64,000 nucleotides of DNA, from assembly GCA_963757135.1 (NCBI GenBank), contig CAVWQE010000004.1, positions 744,001-808,000 on the forward strand, in the 5' to 3' direction. Position numbers and translations under genes: made by a program. Source of the stretch: Gp1-AA145 sp963757135 (lineage in GTDB: Bacteria > Acidobacteriota > Terriglobia > Terriglobales > Acidobacteriaceae). The stretch's first letter is position 1; each line of letters starts with the position of its first letter. The notes below the pieces were generated by a model. It saw nothing but the letters and a program-made list of their open reading frames with translations. It did no database searches and was not told the origin of the DNA. Shown in pieces: positions 16,048 through 23,777 of this stretch.

Positions 16048-16134
16048 CAGTTGTTAGTGGCTAGTGGTCAGTTGTCAGTTCTCGTTCAATGGCCGGTAGT
16101 TAATCCATCTGACCACTGATCACTGATCACTGCC
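16048..16134. repeat. heptad hairpin 6 (CAGTKGT type), between pth and rpsF
   Basis: The left arm (16048-16082) is CAGTTGT / TAGTGGC / TAGTGGT / CAGTTGT / CAGTTCT. The right arm (16107-16134), reversed, is CAGTGAT / CAGTGAT / CAGTGGT / CAG. The right arm runs into the 3' end of pth and encodes its last residues (Ser-Asp-Gln) and TGA stop. Confidence 0.87.
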
Positions 16135-16713
16135 TTCCGGCGGCTCCGGTTTGCGATTAAATCGCTGCATCGCTACTGCCGGGCCTTCCTGCACGATTAC
16201 TTTCGCCGCCTCAGCCGCATCCACCAGCACAGGTTCGAGCGCCTTCAACTGCGGCTTGCGCATCGGTGCGAGCAAATACTCTTTCCCATCGCGCGGCTTG
16301 TGTTCCGGCGCTACGCCGATCCTGATGCGCAGGAAATCTTTCGTTCCCAGCGAATCAATGATCGACTCAATGCCGTTATGTCCCGCCGAACTTCGCCCGC
16401 GCTGAATCCGTAGCGTGCCCAGCGGAAAATCCAGTTCGTCCTGAATCACGATCAAATCCGCTTCCGGCTTGATCTCCAGCTTGTCGACCAGCTCTCGCAC
16501 CGCAGAGCCACTCAGGTTCATGTACGTCTCGGGCTTGGCCAGGACCACTTGCTCCTGTCCGATCCGCGTTCTCGCCGTCAACGCTTTGCACTGGCGGTTT
16601 CGTACTTCTACTTTCAAATCGTCCGCCAGAAGATCGATCGTCAAAAAGCCCAAATTGTGCGGCGTAAACTCGTAGTCCGGTCCCGGATTGCCCAGCCCAA
16701 CGATCAGCTTCAC
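16120..16713 (-). CDS. pth: peptidyl-tRNA hydrolase
   Basis: Recycles peptidyl-tRNA released prematurely from ribosomes. It is 197 residues, as expected. The active site is visible: Asn9 in GLGNPG, His19 in FTPHNLGF, and the Asp in QDELDFPLG. GHNGIESIIDSLGTKDFLRIRIGV is the substrate-binding region. The loop before the catalytic His reads T-P-H where most have T-R-H. The last residues before the stop come from the heptad repeat, so the C terminus has probably been remodelled. It sits between rplY and rpsF, a common bacterial order. Confidence 0.97.
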   Translation of the reverse strand: MKLIVGLGNPGPDYEFTPHNLGFLTIDLLADDLKVEVRNRQCKALTARTRIGQEQVVLAKPETYMNLSGSAVRELVDKLEIKPEADLIVIQDELDFPLGTLRIQRGRSSAGHNGIESIIDSLGTKDFLRIRIGVAPEHKPRDGKEYLLAPMRKPQLKALEPVLVDAAEAAKVIVQEGPAVAMQRFNRKPEPPEGSDQ

Positions 16714-16741
16714 GCCGTTTAGCTCAAATTCGTTACCTCGG

Positions 16742-16806
16742 ATTCACACCGATAAACACAGATTAGAAACAAATCTGAATCCGTGGAAATCCGCGTTAAT
16801 CTGCGG
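16742..16806. repeat. inverted repeat with ten-base periodicity, between rplY and pth
   Basis: Read in tens from about 16742 the sequence is GATTCACACC / GATAAACACA / GATTAGAAAC / AAATCTGAAT / CCGTGGAAAT / CCGCGTTAAT / CTGCGGAG. The two halves are roughly inverse complements (GATTCACACC with the CGTGGA-type units, CACAGATT with AATCTG). It starts 14 bases after the rplY stop in the direction of transcription. Related CACAGATT / AATCTGCG repeats are widespread in bacterial genomes. Confidence 0.75.
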
Positions 16807-16819
16807 AGAAGAAGTTGTA

Positions 16820-17539
16820 CTACTTCTTTTCCTTCTTCTCGGCCTTCTCCGGAGCGGCTTCGCCGCCTTCCTCGTCAGTCTCCTGCTTACCCTTCTTGAT
16901 GACTTCAGGCTCAGCCGGAGTCGCAGCCGCTGCGCCGGCAATCGCATCGGCGGCAGGCGCTTCTTCTTCCTTAATAGTGATAACGTGGGCGACCGGCTGG
17001 TCCGGGTCGGTAACAAACTTGAGCTTGTCGCTCTTCGGCAGGTCGGCAACGCGCAGCACCATACCGAAAACCAAATCTGCGACACTCAATTCGACCTGGT
17101 TCGGAATGTCGCCGGGAAGACACTCCACTTCCACCTCGCGCAGAAGCTGCTCGAGAATTCCACCCTGCTGCTTTACGCCGGCAGGCTCTCCGACCAGTTC
17201 GACAGGCACATTGACCCGGAGCTTCTGGTCCATGGCGATGCGCTTCACGTCAATGTGAAGCAGCGAGCCCTTGATCGGCTCATATTGCCAGTCCACGATC
17301 ATGGCTTTGGTCCGGTCGCCATCGACAGCCAGATCGAAGACCGTGTTGTGGCCGGTCGCCGAGTGCAGAATGCGGGTTACCTGGCGCGGATCAACGCTGA
17401 CCGGAACGGCCGCCTTGCCTGCGCCATAAACCACGGCCGGGACTTTGCCGTCGCGGCGCACGCGGCGAGCGTCATTCTTGGTGCCGGGAGTGCGCGGTTG
17501 AGCTTCGAGTATGTTTTGTTCGTTGGTTGCTGTCGTCAT
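16820..17539 (-). CDS. rplY: 50S ribosomal protein L25 / general stress protein Ctc
   Basis: Binds 5S rRNA. The 239-residue long form has the L25 domain at residues about 5-95 (RVRRDGKVPAVVYGAGKAAVPVSVD, HNTVFDLAVDG, MIVDWQYEPIKGSLLHIDVKRI) and the Ctc C-terminal beta domain at about 100-190 (VNVPVELVGEPAGVKQQGGILEQLLREVEVECLPGDIPN). A tail rich in Glu, Ala and Lys follows and ends KKEKK, as in many Terriglobia. It lies just downstream of prs, which is the usual neighbour. Confidence 0.97.
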   Translation of the reverse strand: MTTATNEQNILEAQPRTPGTKNDARRVRRDGKVPAVVYGAGKAAVPVSVDPRQVTRILHSATGHNTVFDLAVDGDRTKAMIVDWQYEPIKGSLLHIDVKRIAMDQKLRVNVPVELVGEPAGVKQQGGILEQLLREVEVECLPGDIPNQVELSVADLVFGMVLRVADLPKSDKLKFVTDPDQPVAHVITIKEEEAPAADAIAGAAAATPAEPEVIKKGKQETDEEGGEAAPEKAEKKEKK

Positions 17540-17549
17540 ATTCAGATTC

Positions 17550-18581
17550 CTATAAGAACAGTTTGCTCACGGACGTCTCTTCATGGATCGACTGGATCGC
17601 GCGTCCGATCAACCCAGCGATCGACAAAACTGAAATCTTGCCGCCGCGATCGGTGCGGGCAGCCATCGCCTCCGGAGAGAGCGGGATCGTATTTGTGACC
17701 ACCACTTCCTTGATGCACGAGTTCATGATGTTCTCGATCGCCGGCCCCGAAAACACGGGATGCGAGCAGCAGGCATAAACGTCGGTCGCCCCGTTTTCTT
17801 TCAGCGCCTGCGCGGTCTTAACCAACGTCCCCGCCGTGTCGATCAAGTCATCGATGATCAAACACGTTCGGCCATTGACGTCTCCGATCACGTTCATCAC
17901 TTCTGCGACATTGGCCTGCTCGCGGCGCTTATCAACGATAGCGAGCGCGGCGTCAATTTTCTTCGCGAAGAAGCGGGCACGCTCCACGCCACCGGCATCA
18001 GGTGAAACTACGGTCAAATTCGGCAACTGCAGCTTCTTGAAGTGATCCACCAGCACCGGGGATGCGAACAGATGATCCACCGGAATATTGAAAAAACCCT
18101 GCAACTGGGGTGCGTGCAAATCCACGATCAACGCGCGATCTGCACCGATGGCCGTAAGTACGTCCGCAACCACCTTCGACGAAATTGGGACCCGCGGCTT
18201 GTCTTTGCGGTCCTGCCGCGCATAGCCGTAATAGGGAATCACTGCGGTGATGCGCCGCGCCGATGCCCGCTTGGCTGCGTCAATCATGAGAAGCAATTCC
18301 ATCAGGTGCTGGTCCACCGGACGGCATGTAGGCTGCATGATGAAAACGTCAGCGCCGCGAACATTCTCCTGGATCTGAACGTAGGCTTCGCCGTCGGCAA
18401 ACCGCGTGACCAGCGACTGCCCCCGGTTCATGCCGAGAAAAGCACAAACTTCATCGGCCAGCGGCTGGTTCGCCGTGCCGCAGAAAATCTTGAACTTGTC
18501 ATCCACCCGGGCGCGATGCGGCTTGCGCTCGTGCTTCTCGTCAGCGTTCATTTTCTTTTCCGCGGTAGCGAGAGTTGCCAT
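17550..18581 (-). CDS. prs: ribose-phosphate pyrophosphokinase (PRPP synthase)
   Basis: Makes PRPP from ribose 5-phosphate and ATP for nucleotide, His, Trp and NAD synthesis. It is 343 residues, with an N-terminal extension of about 20-25 residues relative to the usual 315. Seen: FADGEAYVQIQENVRGADVFIMQPT, PYYGYARQDRK (ATP site), the DLHAPQLQGFF metal loop near 150, VSPDAGGVERARFFAKKI and the PRPP loop CLIIDDLIDTAGTLV near 240-252. It is ten bases upstream of rplY. ATG 18581 is used; ATG MNADEK is an alternative. Confidence 0.96.
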   Translation of the reverse strand: MATLATAEKKMNADEKHERKPHRARVDDKFKIFCGTANQPLADEVCAFLGMNRGQSLVTRFADGEAYVQIQENVRGADVFIMQPTCRPVDQHLMELLLMIDAAKRASARRITAVIPYYGYARQDRKDKPRVPISSKVVADVLTAIGADRALIVDLHAPQLQGFFNIPVDHLFASPVLVDHFKKLQLPNLTVVSPDAGGVERARFFAKKIDAALAIVDKRREQANVAEVMNVIGDVNGRTCLIIDDLIDTAGTLVKTAQALKENGATDVYACCSHPVFSGPAIENIMNSCIKEVVVTNTIPLSPEAMAARTDRGGKISVLSIAGLIGRAIQSIHEETSVSKLFL

Positions 18582-18585
18582 AAAT

Positions 18586-18673
18586 CAGCTCTTAGCCGTT
18601 AGCTCTTAGCCTTTAGCTTGAATCAAATTATCGCCGCGCTTTTCTAGGAGCTAAAGGCTAATAGCTAGAAGCT
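18586..18673. repeat. heptad hairpin 7 (TAGCYNT type), between tRNA-Gln and prs
   Basis: The left arm (18586-18620) is CAGCTCT / TAGCCGT / TAGCTCT / TAGCCTT / TAGCTTG. The right arm (18645-18673), reversed, is AGCTTC / TAGCTAT / TAGCCTT / TAGCTCC. In the direction of transcription it begins nine bases after the tRNA 3' end and stops four bases before the prs ATG. Confidence 0.88.
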
Positions 18674-18681
18674 CGTTTTTC

Positions 18682-18755
18682 TGGCTGGGCCGCTAGGATT
18701 CGAACCTAGACAAAGTGCTCCAAAGGCACTTGACCTACCATTAGTCGACGGCCCA
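18682..18755 (-). tRNA. tRNA-Gln (UUG anticodon), CCA encoded
   Basis: Read leftward, TGGGCCG (18755-18749) pairs with CGGCCCA (18692-18686), followed by discriminator G and an encoded CCA ending at 18682. The anticodon stem is AGTGC/GCACT around the loop CTTTGGA, giving anticodon UUG. The T arm is CTAGG-TTCGAAT-CCTAG. The D arm contains GACTAATGGTAGGTC. It lies between ispE and prs and is framed by heptad hairpins 7 and 8, so it may be excised from a longer transcript. Confidence 0.96.
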
Positions 18756-18759
18756 GTGT

Positions 18760-18843
18760 CAGCTCTTTAGCTGTTAGCTCTTAGCCTTTAGCTTGGAGCC
18801 ATCCGGTTTTGGCTAAAAGCTAAGAGCTAATGGCTAAGAGCTT
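18760..18843. repeat. heptad hairpin 8 (TAGCYNT type), between ispE and tRNA-Gln
   Basis: The left arm (18760-18796) is CAGCTCTT / TAGCTGT / TAGCTCT / TAGCCTT / TAGCTTG. The right arm (18810-18843), reversed, is TAGCCAT / TAGCTCT / TAGCTTT / TAGCC. The right arm overlaps the 3' end of ispE and encodes its last residues (LLAISS) and TAG stop. It shares its heptamer with hairpin 7. Confidence 0.88.
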
Positions 18844-20049
18844 CTTCCAATACTGCCGTCGCGTCAAAGTGCTGGTAACCAGTGCTCGCGTGCCACTCTT
18901 TTCGAGCTTCCTGACTGCGGCCTGGGCCTTTGCCTTCGAGTCGAACAGTCCGTAAATCGCCGACCCGGAGCCCGACAACGACGCATACTTTGCGCCCGAC
19001 CGTTCGAGCACACGCTTGACCTCAAGCAATTCGGGATATTGAGGAAAGACGACCTTCTCAAAGTCGTTTTCAATCCCGGTTCGGACAAGGTCGAGCAGTG
19101 GGTTCTCGGCCCGGCCTCCACTCTTCGTTGCAGCGGAGACACCGGATCTGCGAGGCTTTCCACCCGCCAGCCCCGCATTCAGCCACGCGGAAATCTCACG
19201 GCCGAACTTCAACATTCTATCGGAGTGAGCAGGAACGGTCAATTTATCAATTGCGGTGTTGTGTTCGCTACTCCCTTTTTCTGTCATTCCGAGCGAAGAA
19301 ACTCGTTCGCTCGCGAACGAGTTTCGCAGTCGAGGAACCTGCTTTCCCGATTCCGATTCAACTAACTCAGCGGCTAAAGCCGCTCCCTGATTGTCGCTCG
19401 ATTCGGCACGGTTGGAAGCCGTGCCCTCCCGGTCTTTTCCCGCTCGGTCACGGTTTACAGATTCGAGGGCGAAGGCGCCCGCGCCACACAACCTATCCCA
19501 ATCCGCAAAGGCTTTCGGGGTCGATACCGCGACCCTGGGCAACGCAATCACACAGGGCATCCCAGGCAAATCCGGCAAAGGATAGACCTCTTCGCCGCGT
19601 CCGACGCCCAGCACGGTGCCGCCGATCAGGAACAGCGGAAGATCGGAGCCCACTTCGGCGGCGATTCGAAGCTTCTCGGGTCCGCTCAGCCTCTTCTTTA
19701 GCGCGCGCTCCAGCCCCAGCAATGCCGCGACCGCGTTTCCCGACGCGCCGCCCAATCCGCCCTGCACCGGCAAGCGCTTCTCGATCTCGATCAGCACGCG
19801 CCCGCGCGCCTTTAGCGTTTGCATCGCGCGCTCGATGATTTTCCAGCAGGTGTTAATCGAGTCGCGCGGCACGCGCGGGTCGTCACAGCGAATTTCAATT
19901 CCTGATCCACGCTCCACCGAGACTCTAATGACGTCATGCAGCCCAATCGTCTGATACACCGTCCGCAACTCATGAAATCCATCGGCTCGGAGCGCGCCGA
20001 TACGCAGGCCAAGATTGATCTTCGCGAAGGATGGGATTCTAACCATCAT
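18820..20049 (-). CDS. ispE: 4-diphosphocytidyl-2-C-methyl-D-erythritol kinase, with in-frame repeat insertion
   Basis: MEP-pathway GHMP kinase that phosphorylates CDP-methylerythritol. Seen: VRIPSFAKINLGLRI, FHELRTVYQTI, the ATP loop PVQGGLGGASGNAVAALLGL near residues 90-108, GSDLPLFLIGGTVLGVGRGE and LSGSGSAIYGLF near the end. At 409 residues it is about 110 longer than usual. The excess is residues about 187-268, encoded by 19245-19490, which is a compound of intergenic palindromes and shows no kinase homology. The domain before and after it is intact, so the kinase probably folds around a loop. Its last six residues come from heptad hairpin 8. ATG 20049 is chosen; a GTG-type start further up would read into another repeat. 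Confidence 0.92.
   Translation of the reverse strand: MMVRIPSFAKINLGLRIGALRADGFHELRTVYQTIGLHDVIRVSVERGSGIEIRCDDPRVPRDSINTCWKIIERAMQTLKARGRVLIEIEKRLPVQGGLGGASGNAVAALLGLERALKKRLSGPEKLRIAAEVGSDLPLFLIGGTVLGVGRGEEVYPLPDLPGMPCVIALPRVAVSTPKAFADWDRLCGAGAFALESVNRDRAGKDREGTASNRAESSDNQGAALAAELVESESGKQVPRLRNSFASERVSSLGMTEKGSSEHNTAIDKLTVPAHSDRMLKFGREISAWLNAGLAGGKPRRSGVSAATKSGGRAENPLLDLVRTGIENDFEKVVFPQYPELLEVKRVLERSGAKYASLSGSGSAIYGLFDSKAKAQAAVRKLEKSGTRALVTSTLTRRQYWKKLLAISS
19245..19490. repeat. compound palindrome block inserted in ispE
   Basis: Three kinds of hairpin lie in tandem. At 19282-19349 is the TGTCATTCCGAGCGAAG...GTCGAGGAACCTGCTTTCC element, also found inverted at 40384-40449. Near 19374 is GCGGCTAAAGCCGC. 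At 19404-19435 is GGCACGG-TTGGAA-GCCGTGCC, like those at 49764-49925. The reading frame of ispE is kept open through all of it. Confidence 0.75.
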
Positions 20050-20075
20050 GAACGATAGATTTAACCACAACGAAC

Positions 20076-20134
20076 CGTGTGGCGCGGACATTCCCTTCGA
20101 CTTCGCTCAGGGCAGGCTCTGTCCGCGATTCCTG
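20076..20134. repeat. CCACAC-type palindrome interrupted by a CTTCGCTCAGGG repeat
   Basis: GTGTGGCGCGGACA (20078-20091) and TGTCCGCG (20120-20127) form the edges of the palindrome family complete at 23778. Between them, 20094-20119 is CCTTCGACTTCGCTCAGGGC, a dispersed repeat known from many genomes and often mistranslated as PERSRR. One repeat therefore appears nested in another. Confidence 0.65.
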
Positions 20135-20221
20135 TTGACCCGCCGCTTCCGATGCGGGAAACTGTCGCCGAGGAAGTATGAGTCCCTTCGACCTGAGTGC
20201 TCTGTTTAGGGGGGTTGGAAT

Positions 20222-20758
20222 GTGCTCGCGGCGTTGCCGTCGTTGGTAGCTGCAGCTTTACCCGCATATCACCCGCGGCTTCTGGTTTGGATCGTTCGGT
20301 TAGTAACGTTTGCGCTTGCCGCTTGCCTCGTCCTCGCGTTCCGCAAACACAGATGGTTGTGGTACGGGTTCGTCATTTTTGGGCTCTGCATCGCAACAAT
20401 TCAGTCCTGGAGTAAGGGAGAGCGGCTTTGGAGTGGCCTCTACGCCATGGCTGTTGTGTTCGGATTTATTCAGATTTTCCGTCGAATACAATTCTCGCGG
20501 GATTCACGCCAGTGGCCTCTTACGAAAGGAGAGTTCTTTGGGAATTCCATGGACGGGGCCGATCGAATCGTCCACTACGGCTACCAAGTAGGCGGCAGCT
20601 ACTACTCCGGGTCCGTCGTTGCGGGATCAACCTTGAGCAACGGCCTGAAGGATCGCCTCGACGTGCTTAAAGGAAGGCCAGCTGTTATCCGTTACAAACC
20701 TGACCAGCCCGAAATTTCCACTCTATTCAAATCCGATCAATCCGAAATCCCCGCCTGA
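20222..20758 (+). CDS. DUF3592-like membrane protein
   Basis: A 178-residue protein with about three hydrophobic helices in residues 1-85 (AALPSLVAAALPAY, LLVWIVRLVTFALAACLVLAF, WYGFVIFGLCIATI, YAMAVVFGFIQIF), then a soluble domain: WPLTKGEFFGNSMD, HYGYQVGGSYYSGSVVAG and RPAVIRYKPDQPEIS. The last part matches the YDPQNP ending of the protein at 5322, so both belong to the same loosely defined family. Function unknown. The start is GTG at 20222, just after a GGGGG run. Confidence 0.65.
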   Translation: MLAALPSLVAAALPAYHPRLLVWIVRLVTFALAACLVLAFRKHRWLWYGFVIFGLCIATIQSWSKGERLWSGLYAMAVVFGFIQIFRRIQFSRDSRQWPLTKGEFFGNSMDGADRIVHYGYQVGGSYYSGSVVAGSTLSNGLKDRLDVLKGRPAVIRYKPDQPEISTLFKSDQSEIPA

Positions 20759-20819
20759 ATACCCCAAATTCCTGTGGAGCGGTCAATCTCTATCTCGCTC
20801 TGGAGAACTTGATTTAAAT

Positions 20820-21626
20820 TTGGTGTTTCAACCGGAGGCCCACCTGCTCTCTCGCAAGAACGGCGTCGCACTCATGCTCGGAGTGGCGCTTGGTATCGGC
20901 GTGCTGATCTTTCGCCTCCCGCCGATCCCGCAGCCGGCTTCGTATCATCAGTTCGCCGACCAGCGTAGGTGGCTGGGAATCCCGAACTTTGGCAATGTAA
21001 TCTCGAATGCCGCGTTCGCTATCGTGGGCGTCTGCGGAATTCTGTTCATTCGACGTCATGCCCAGAAAGCATTGCTCGATCCTCGCGAGCGCTGGCCCTT
21101 TCTCGGAGTGTTCATCGGTCTCTTGTTGACCGCGTTCGGATCGGCTTACTACCACCTGGCTCCGAACAATGCGCATCTGGTCTGGGACCGCCTGCCTATG
21201 ACGATCGTTTTCGGATCTCTGGTGGCGGCGCTGATCGTCGAGCGCATGAGCGTTCGCGCCGGATTGCAGCTTCTTCCATGGTTCGTTGTTTTGGGCGCGG
21301 GTAGTGTCGTGCAGTGGTATTGGAACGAGATTCATGGCCACGGCGACTTGCGCATCTACGCTGCGGTCCAACTCTATTCGGCGCTTGCGTTGCTGCTTGC
21401 GCTCCTGCTGCCGCCGAGGTACACGCGCAGCCGGGACTTCGCGATCGTCTTTGGCTTTTACGTCCTCGCCAAGCTTTTTGAGACTGCCGACCGGCAGATT
21501 TTCGCTTTCCACCATATTGTCAGCGGTCACACGCTCAAGCATCTGGCCGCCGCCGCAGCCGGATATTGGATTCTGCGAATGTTGGCGCTTCGAGAACCCT
21601 GTACTCAGGAATTCATCGCCTGTTAA
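20820..21626 (+). CDS. ceramidase-like (CREST superfamily) integral membrane protein
   Basis: A 268-residue protein with seven or so transmembrane helices. The metal-site residues of the CREST hydrolases can be traced: the S-x-Y-Y-H-L segment (GSAYYHLAPN), WDRLPMTIVF with its Asp, and the C-terminal SGHTLKHLAAAAAGY with two His four residues apart. Family members include alkaline ceramidases and PAQR receptors, which hydrolyse lipid amides; the bacterial substrate is unknown. The start is TTG at 20820, or GTG one codon later. It is followed 80 bases on by a lipid kinase gene, which would fit a shared lipid theme, but that is inference. Confidence 0.8.
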   Translation: MVFQPEAHLLSRKNGVALMLGVALGIGVLIFRLPPIPQPASYHQFADQRRWLGIPNFGNVISNAAFAIVGVCGILFIRRHAQKALLDPRERWPFLGVFIGLLLTAFGSAYYHLAPNNAHLVWDRLPMTIVFGSLVAALIVERMSVRAGLQLLPWFVVLGAGSVVQWYWNEIHGHGDLRIYAAVQLYSALALLLALLLPPRYTRSRDFAIVFGFYVLAKLFETADRQIFAFHHIVSGHTLKHLAAAAAGYWILRMLALREPCTQEFIAC

Positions 21627-21706
21627 CAGGCCGCGATTAGGCTGATAATCATCAAAGTGCCTTCTCGGACATTCGGCGTACACTTCCGCCGGATCCGAAC
21701 GCATTC

Positions 21707-22672
21707 ATGCGCAAAGCCGCTCTCCTCTACAATCCACACTCGGGCAGACGCCGCAAGCAGCGCGTTCAGGACGTCGAAGCCGCGGCTGCAGTCCTGCGCG
21801 CCGCCGGAGTTGAGCTGGATATATCGGCGACCCGCGCCGCCTCGGACGCGGGCGCGCAAGTGCGGATGGCCATCCGCGAAGGCTTCGACACCATCATCGC
21901 CTGCGGCGGCGACGGCACCGTACATGACGTTCTTCAGGGACTTGCAGGTCGAGACGCAGCGCTCGGAATCATCCCTCTCGGAACCGCTAATGCCATGGCG
22001 CACGACCTGAGGTTGCCGCTTTCACCGGCAGCCGCCGCACAGGCTCTGCTTACCGCCGTTCCCAAACGAGTTGCGGTCGGAAGAATCGATTACCGCGACT
22101 TCAACAACATTCCCGCATTTCGACACTTCACCGTCGCCGCAGGGGTTGGCGTGGACGCCCATCTCTTCTACAAGCTCAATCGCTTGATCAAAGACCGCAT
22201 GGGCATGCTGGCGTACTACAGCAAAGCCACGCACCTCTGGTGGACGCACCGCATGCGCTATTTCGAAGCCGAGTTTTCGTCGAACGGCGGGGAAACTCTG
22301 CGCGAAGCAAGGCTATCGGAGATGCTGGCGGTGAGAATTAATTTCTTCGGCGGGATCTTGCGCGAACTCGCACCCGGCGCATCGCTTGGCCGCAATGACC
22401 TGCGCCTGGTGCTCTGCCGGACCGGCAATCGAGCGCTCTATTTAGCTTACGTACTTCGCGGATTGCTGGGCATGTCGCGCGGCGTGCCGGGAATCGAATT
22501 GGCTTATGCCGATAAAGTCACCTGCGCCAGCGTCGCCGGCGAGAAGCCTGAAAATATTTACGTCGAAGCGGACGGCGAATTACTCGGTCGTTTGCCTATC
22601 ACGCTGTCGATGGTTCCAGATGCGCTAACCGTGCTGGTGCCGAAGGGGCACCCGAACTTGAACGATCATTGA
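21707..22672 (+). CDS. diacylglycerol kinase-family lipid kinase
   Basis: A 321-residue DagK/YegS-type enzyme that phosphorylates a lipid or sphingoid alcohol at the membrane. The catalytic domain has LLYNPHSGRR at the start, the nucleotide loop GGDGT at 67-71 and GIIPLGTANAMAHDL at about 82-96. The C-terminal beta domain has VAVGRIDYRDF, FTVAAGVGVDA and the closing EADGELLGRLPITLSMVPDALTVLVP. Start ATG 21707. Together with the ceramidase-like gene it forms a short rightward run. Confidence 0.93.
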   Translation: MRKAALLYNPHSGRRRKQRVQDVEAAAAVLRAAGVELDISATRAASDAGAQVRMAIREGFDTIIACGGDGTVHDVLQGLAGRDAALGIIPLGTANAMAHDLRLPLSPAAAAQALLTAVPKRVAVGRIDYRDFNNIPAFRHFTVAAGVGVDAHLFYKLNRLIKDRMGMLAYYSKATHLWWTHRMRYFEAEFSSNGGETLREARLSEMLAVRINFFGGILRELAPGASLGRNDLRLVLCRTGNRALYLAYVLRGLLGMSRGVPGIELAYADKVTCASVAGEKPENIYVEADGELLGRLPITLSMVPDALTVLVPKGHPNLNDH

Positions 22673-22681
22673 CCTCGGATT

Positions 22682-22735
22682 CTTCGCGGAGCCTTGCTCC
22701 GCCGGACGGGCGATGGCGCCCGTCCCCACACAGCC
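22682..22735. repeat. paired GC palindromes (CCACAC-edged)
   Basis: CGGAGCCTTGCTCCG is followed by GACGGGCG-ATGG-CGCCCGTC and then CCCACACAG. The edge and layout match the palindromes at 23778 and 41808. It lies in the gap before the metal-dependent hydrolase gene and shows that the frame upstream of 22758 is not coding. Confidence 0.65.
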
Positions 22736-22757
22736 TTTGCTGTGTTACAAAATCTGT

Positions 22758-23768
22758 TTGGAGCCCATCACCCATTTCCTGACCGGAGCAGTGCTCGCTC
22801 GTGCCGGATTTAACCGCAAGACGGCGCTCGCCGCCGCGACCATGACCCTCGCTGCGGAGGCGCCGGATCTCGACGTGCTCTCCAGCCTCAAAGGCCCGGT
22901 TTACGGATTCGCGCACCATCGAGGATTCACGCATTCATTCCTCGGCTTGCTTCTGGTCTCTGCGCTTGTTACCGGATTGATGTATCTGATCTGGCGGCTG
23001 CGGGGGCGAAGAACGAATATTCCGGGCCTGCCGCCACGCTGGGGCTTGCTTTTTGCGTTCTCCTACATCGCCGGTCTCAGTCACATCCTGCTTGACTTCA
23101 CCAACAATTACGGCGTGCGTCCGTTCTGGCCGTTTTGGGAGAAGTGGTATTCGTGGGACATCGTTTTCATCTTTGAACCTGCGTTGTACATCATCCTGAT
23201 CGCCGGGCTTATCCTACCGCTGATCTTTTCGCGACATGAACCGATCCCCCGTGGCCGAAAATCGGCAAGTCTTGCTTTGGTCGCGGTTGTTCTTCTTTAT
23301 GCGGTCCGTGATCACGAGCACCGTCACGCGGTCCACGCACTGCGGCAACTGACATTTCAATCGGGCGCGCCGCTACGGGTGTCGGCATACCCTTATTACT
23401 GGCACCTGAGCCGGTGGTATGCCGTCGCCGAGACACGTGATTCATTCGCGACCTCGGACATTGATTCGCGCACCGGCCAATTGAATTGGGCTGAGCTGGA
23501 ATATTTTCCCAAGCCGCCGGAAACTCGTGCCACCCTCGCCGCCAAGAGCACCTATCTGGGCCGCGTATATCTCAGCTGGGCACAGTATCCGCTGGTGACG
23601 GAAACTGAGTCAGCAGAAGATTCGATTGTGCGTTTCCAGGATTTGCGTTACGACTATCCGCGTCTGCGCGGGCGAATTACATTGTCATGCACGATTGAAC
23701 TCGATAAGAGTCTCCACATCGTTCGAGAGATGTTTGGCCGAAGAGAACAATCGCCACCGCTGGATTAG
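22758..23768 (+). CDS. YdjM-type membrane-bound metal-dependent hydrolase
   Basis: A 336-residue multi-pass protein of the YdjM/LexA-binding family. The conserved start EPITHFLTGAVLARAGF, DLDVLSSLKGPVYGFAHHRGFTHSF with its His-rich metal motif, and GLSHILLDFTNNYGVRPFWPF with a further H and D are all present, followed by helices to about residue 190. The C-terminal 140 residues are soluble and include an RVSAYPYYWHLSRWYAV segment. Substrate unknown. I chose TTG 22758, where the family homology starts; the 15 codons upstream are repeat DNA. It reads into a palindrome element just after its stop. Confidence 0.85.
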   Translation: MEPITHFLTGAVLARAGFNRKTALAAATMTLAAEAPDLDVLSSLKGPVYGFAHHRGFTHSFLGLLLVSALVTGLMYLIWRLRGRRTNIPGLPPRWGLLFAFSYIAGLSHILLDFTNNYGVRPFWPFWEKWYSWDIVFIFEPALYIILIAGLILPLIFSRHEPIPRGRKSASLALVAVVLLYAVRDHEHRHAVHALRQLTFQSGAPLRVSAYPYYWHLSRWYAVAETRDSFATSDIDSRTGQLNWAELEYFPKPPETRATLAAKSTYLGRVYLSWAQYPLVTETESAEDSIVRFQDLRYDYPRLRGRITLSCTIELDKSLHIVREMFGRREQSPPLD

Positions 23769-23777
23769 GATCCACCG

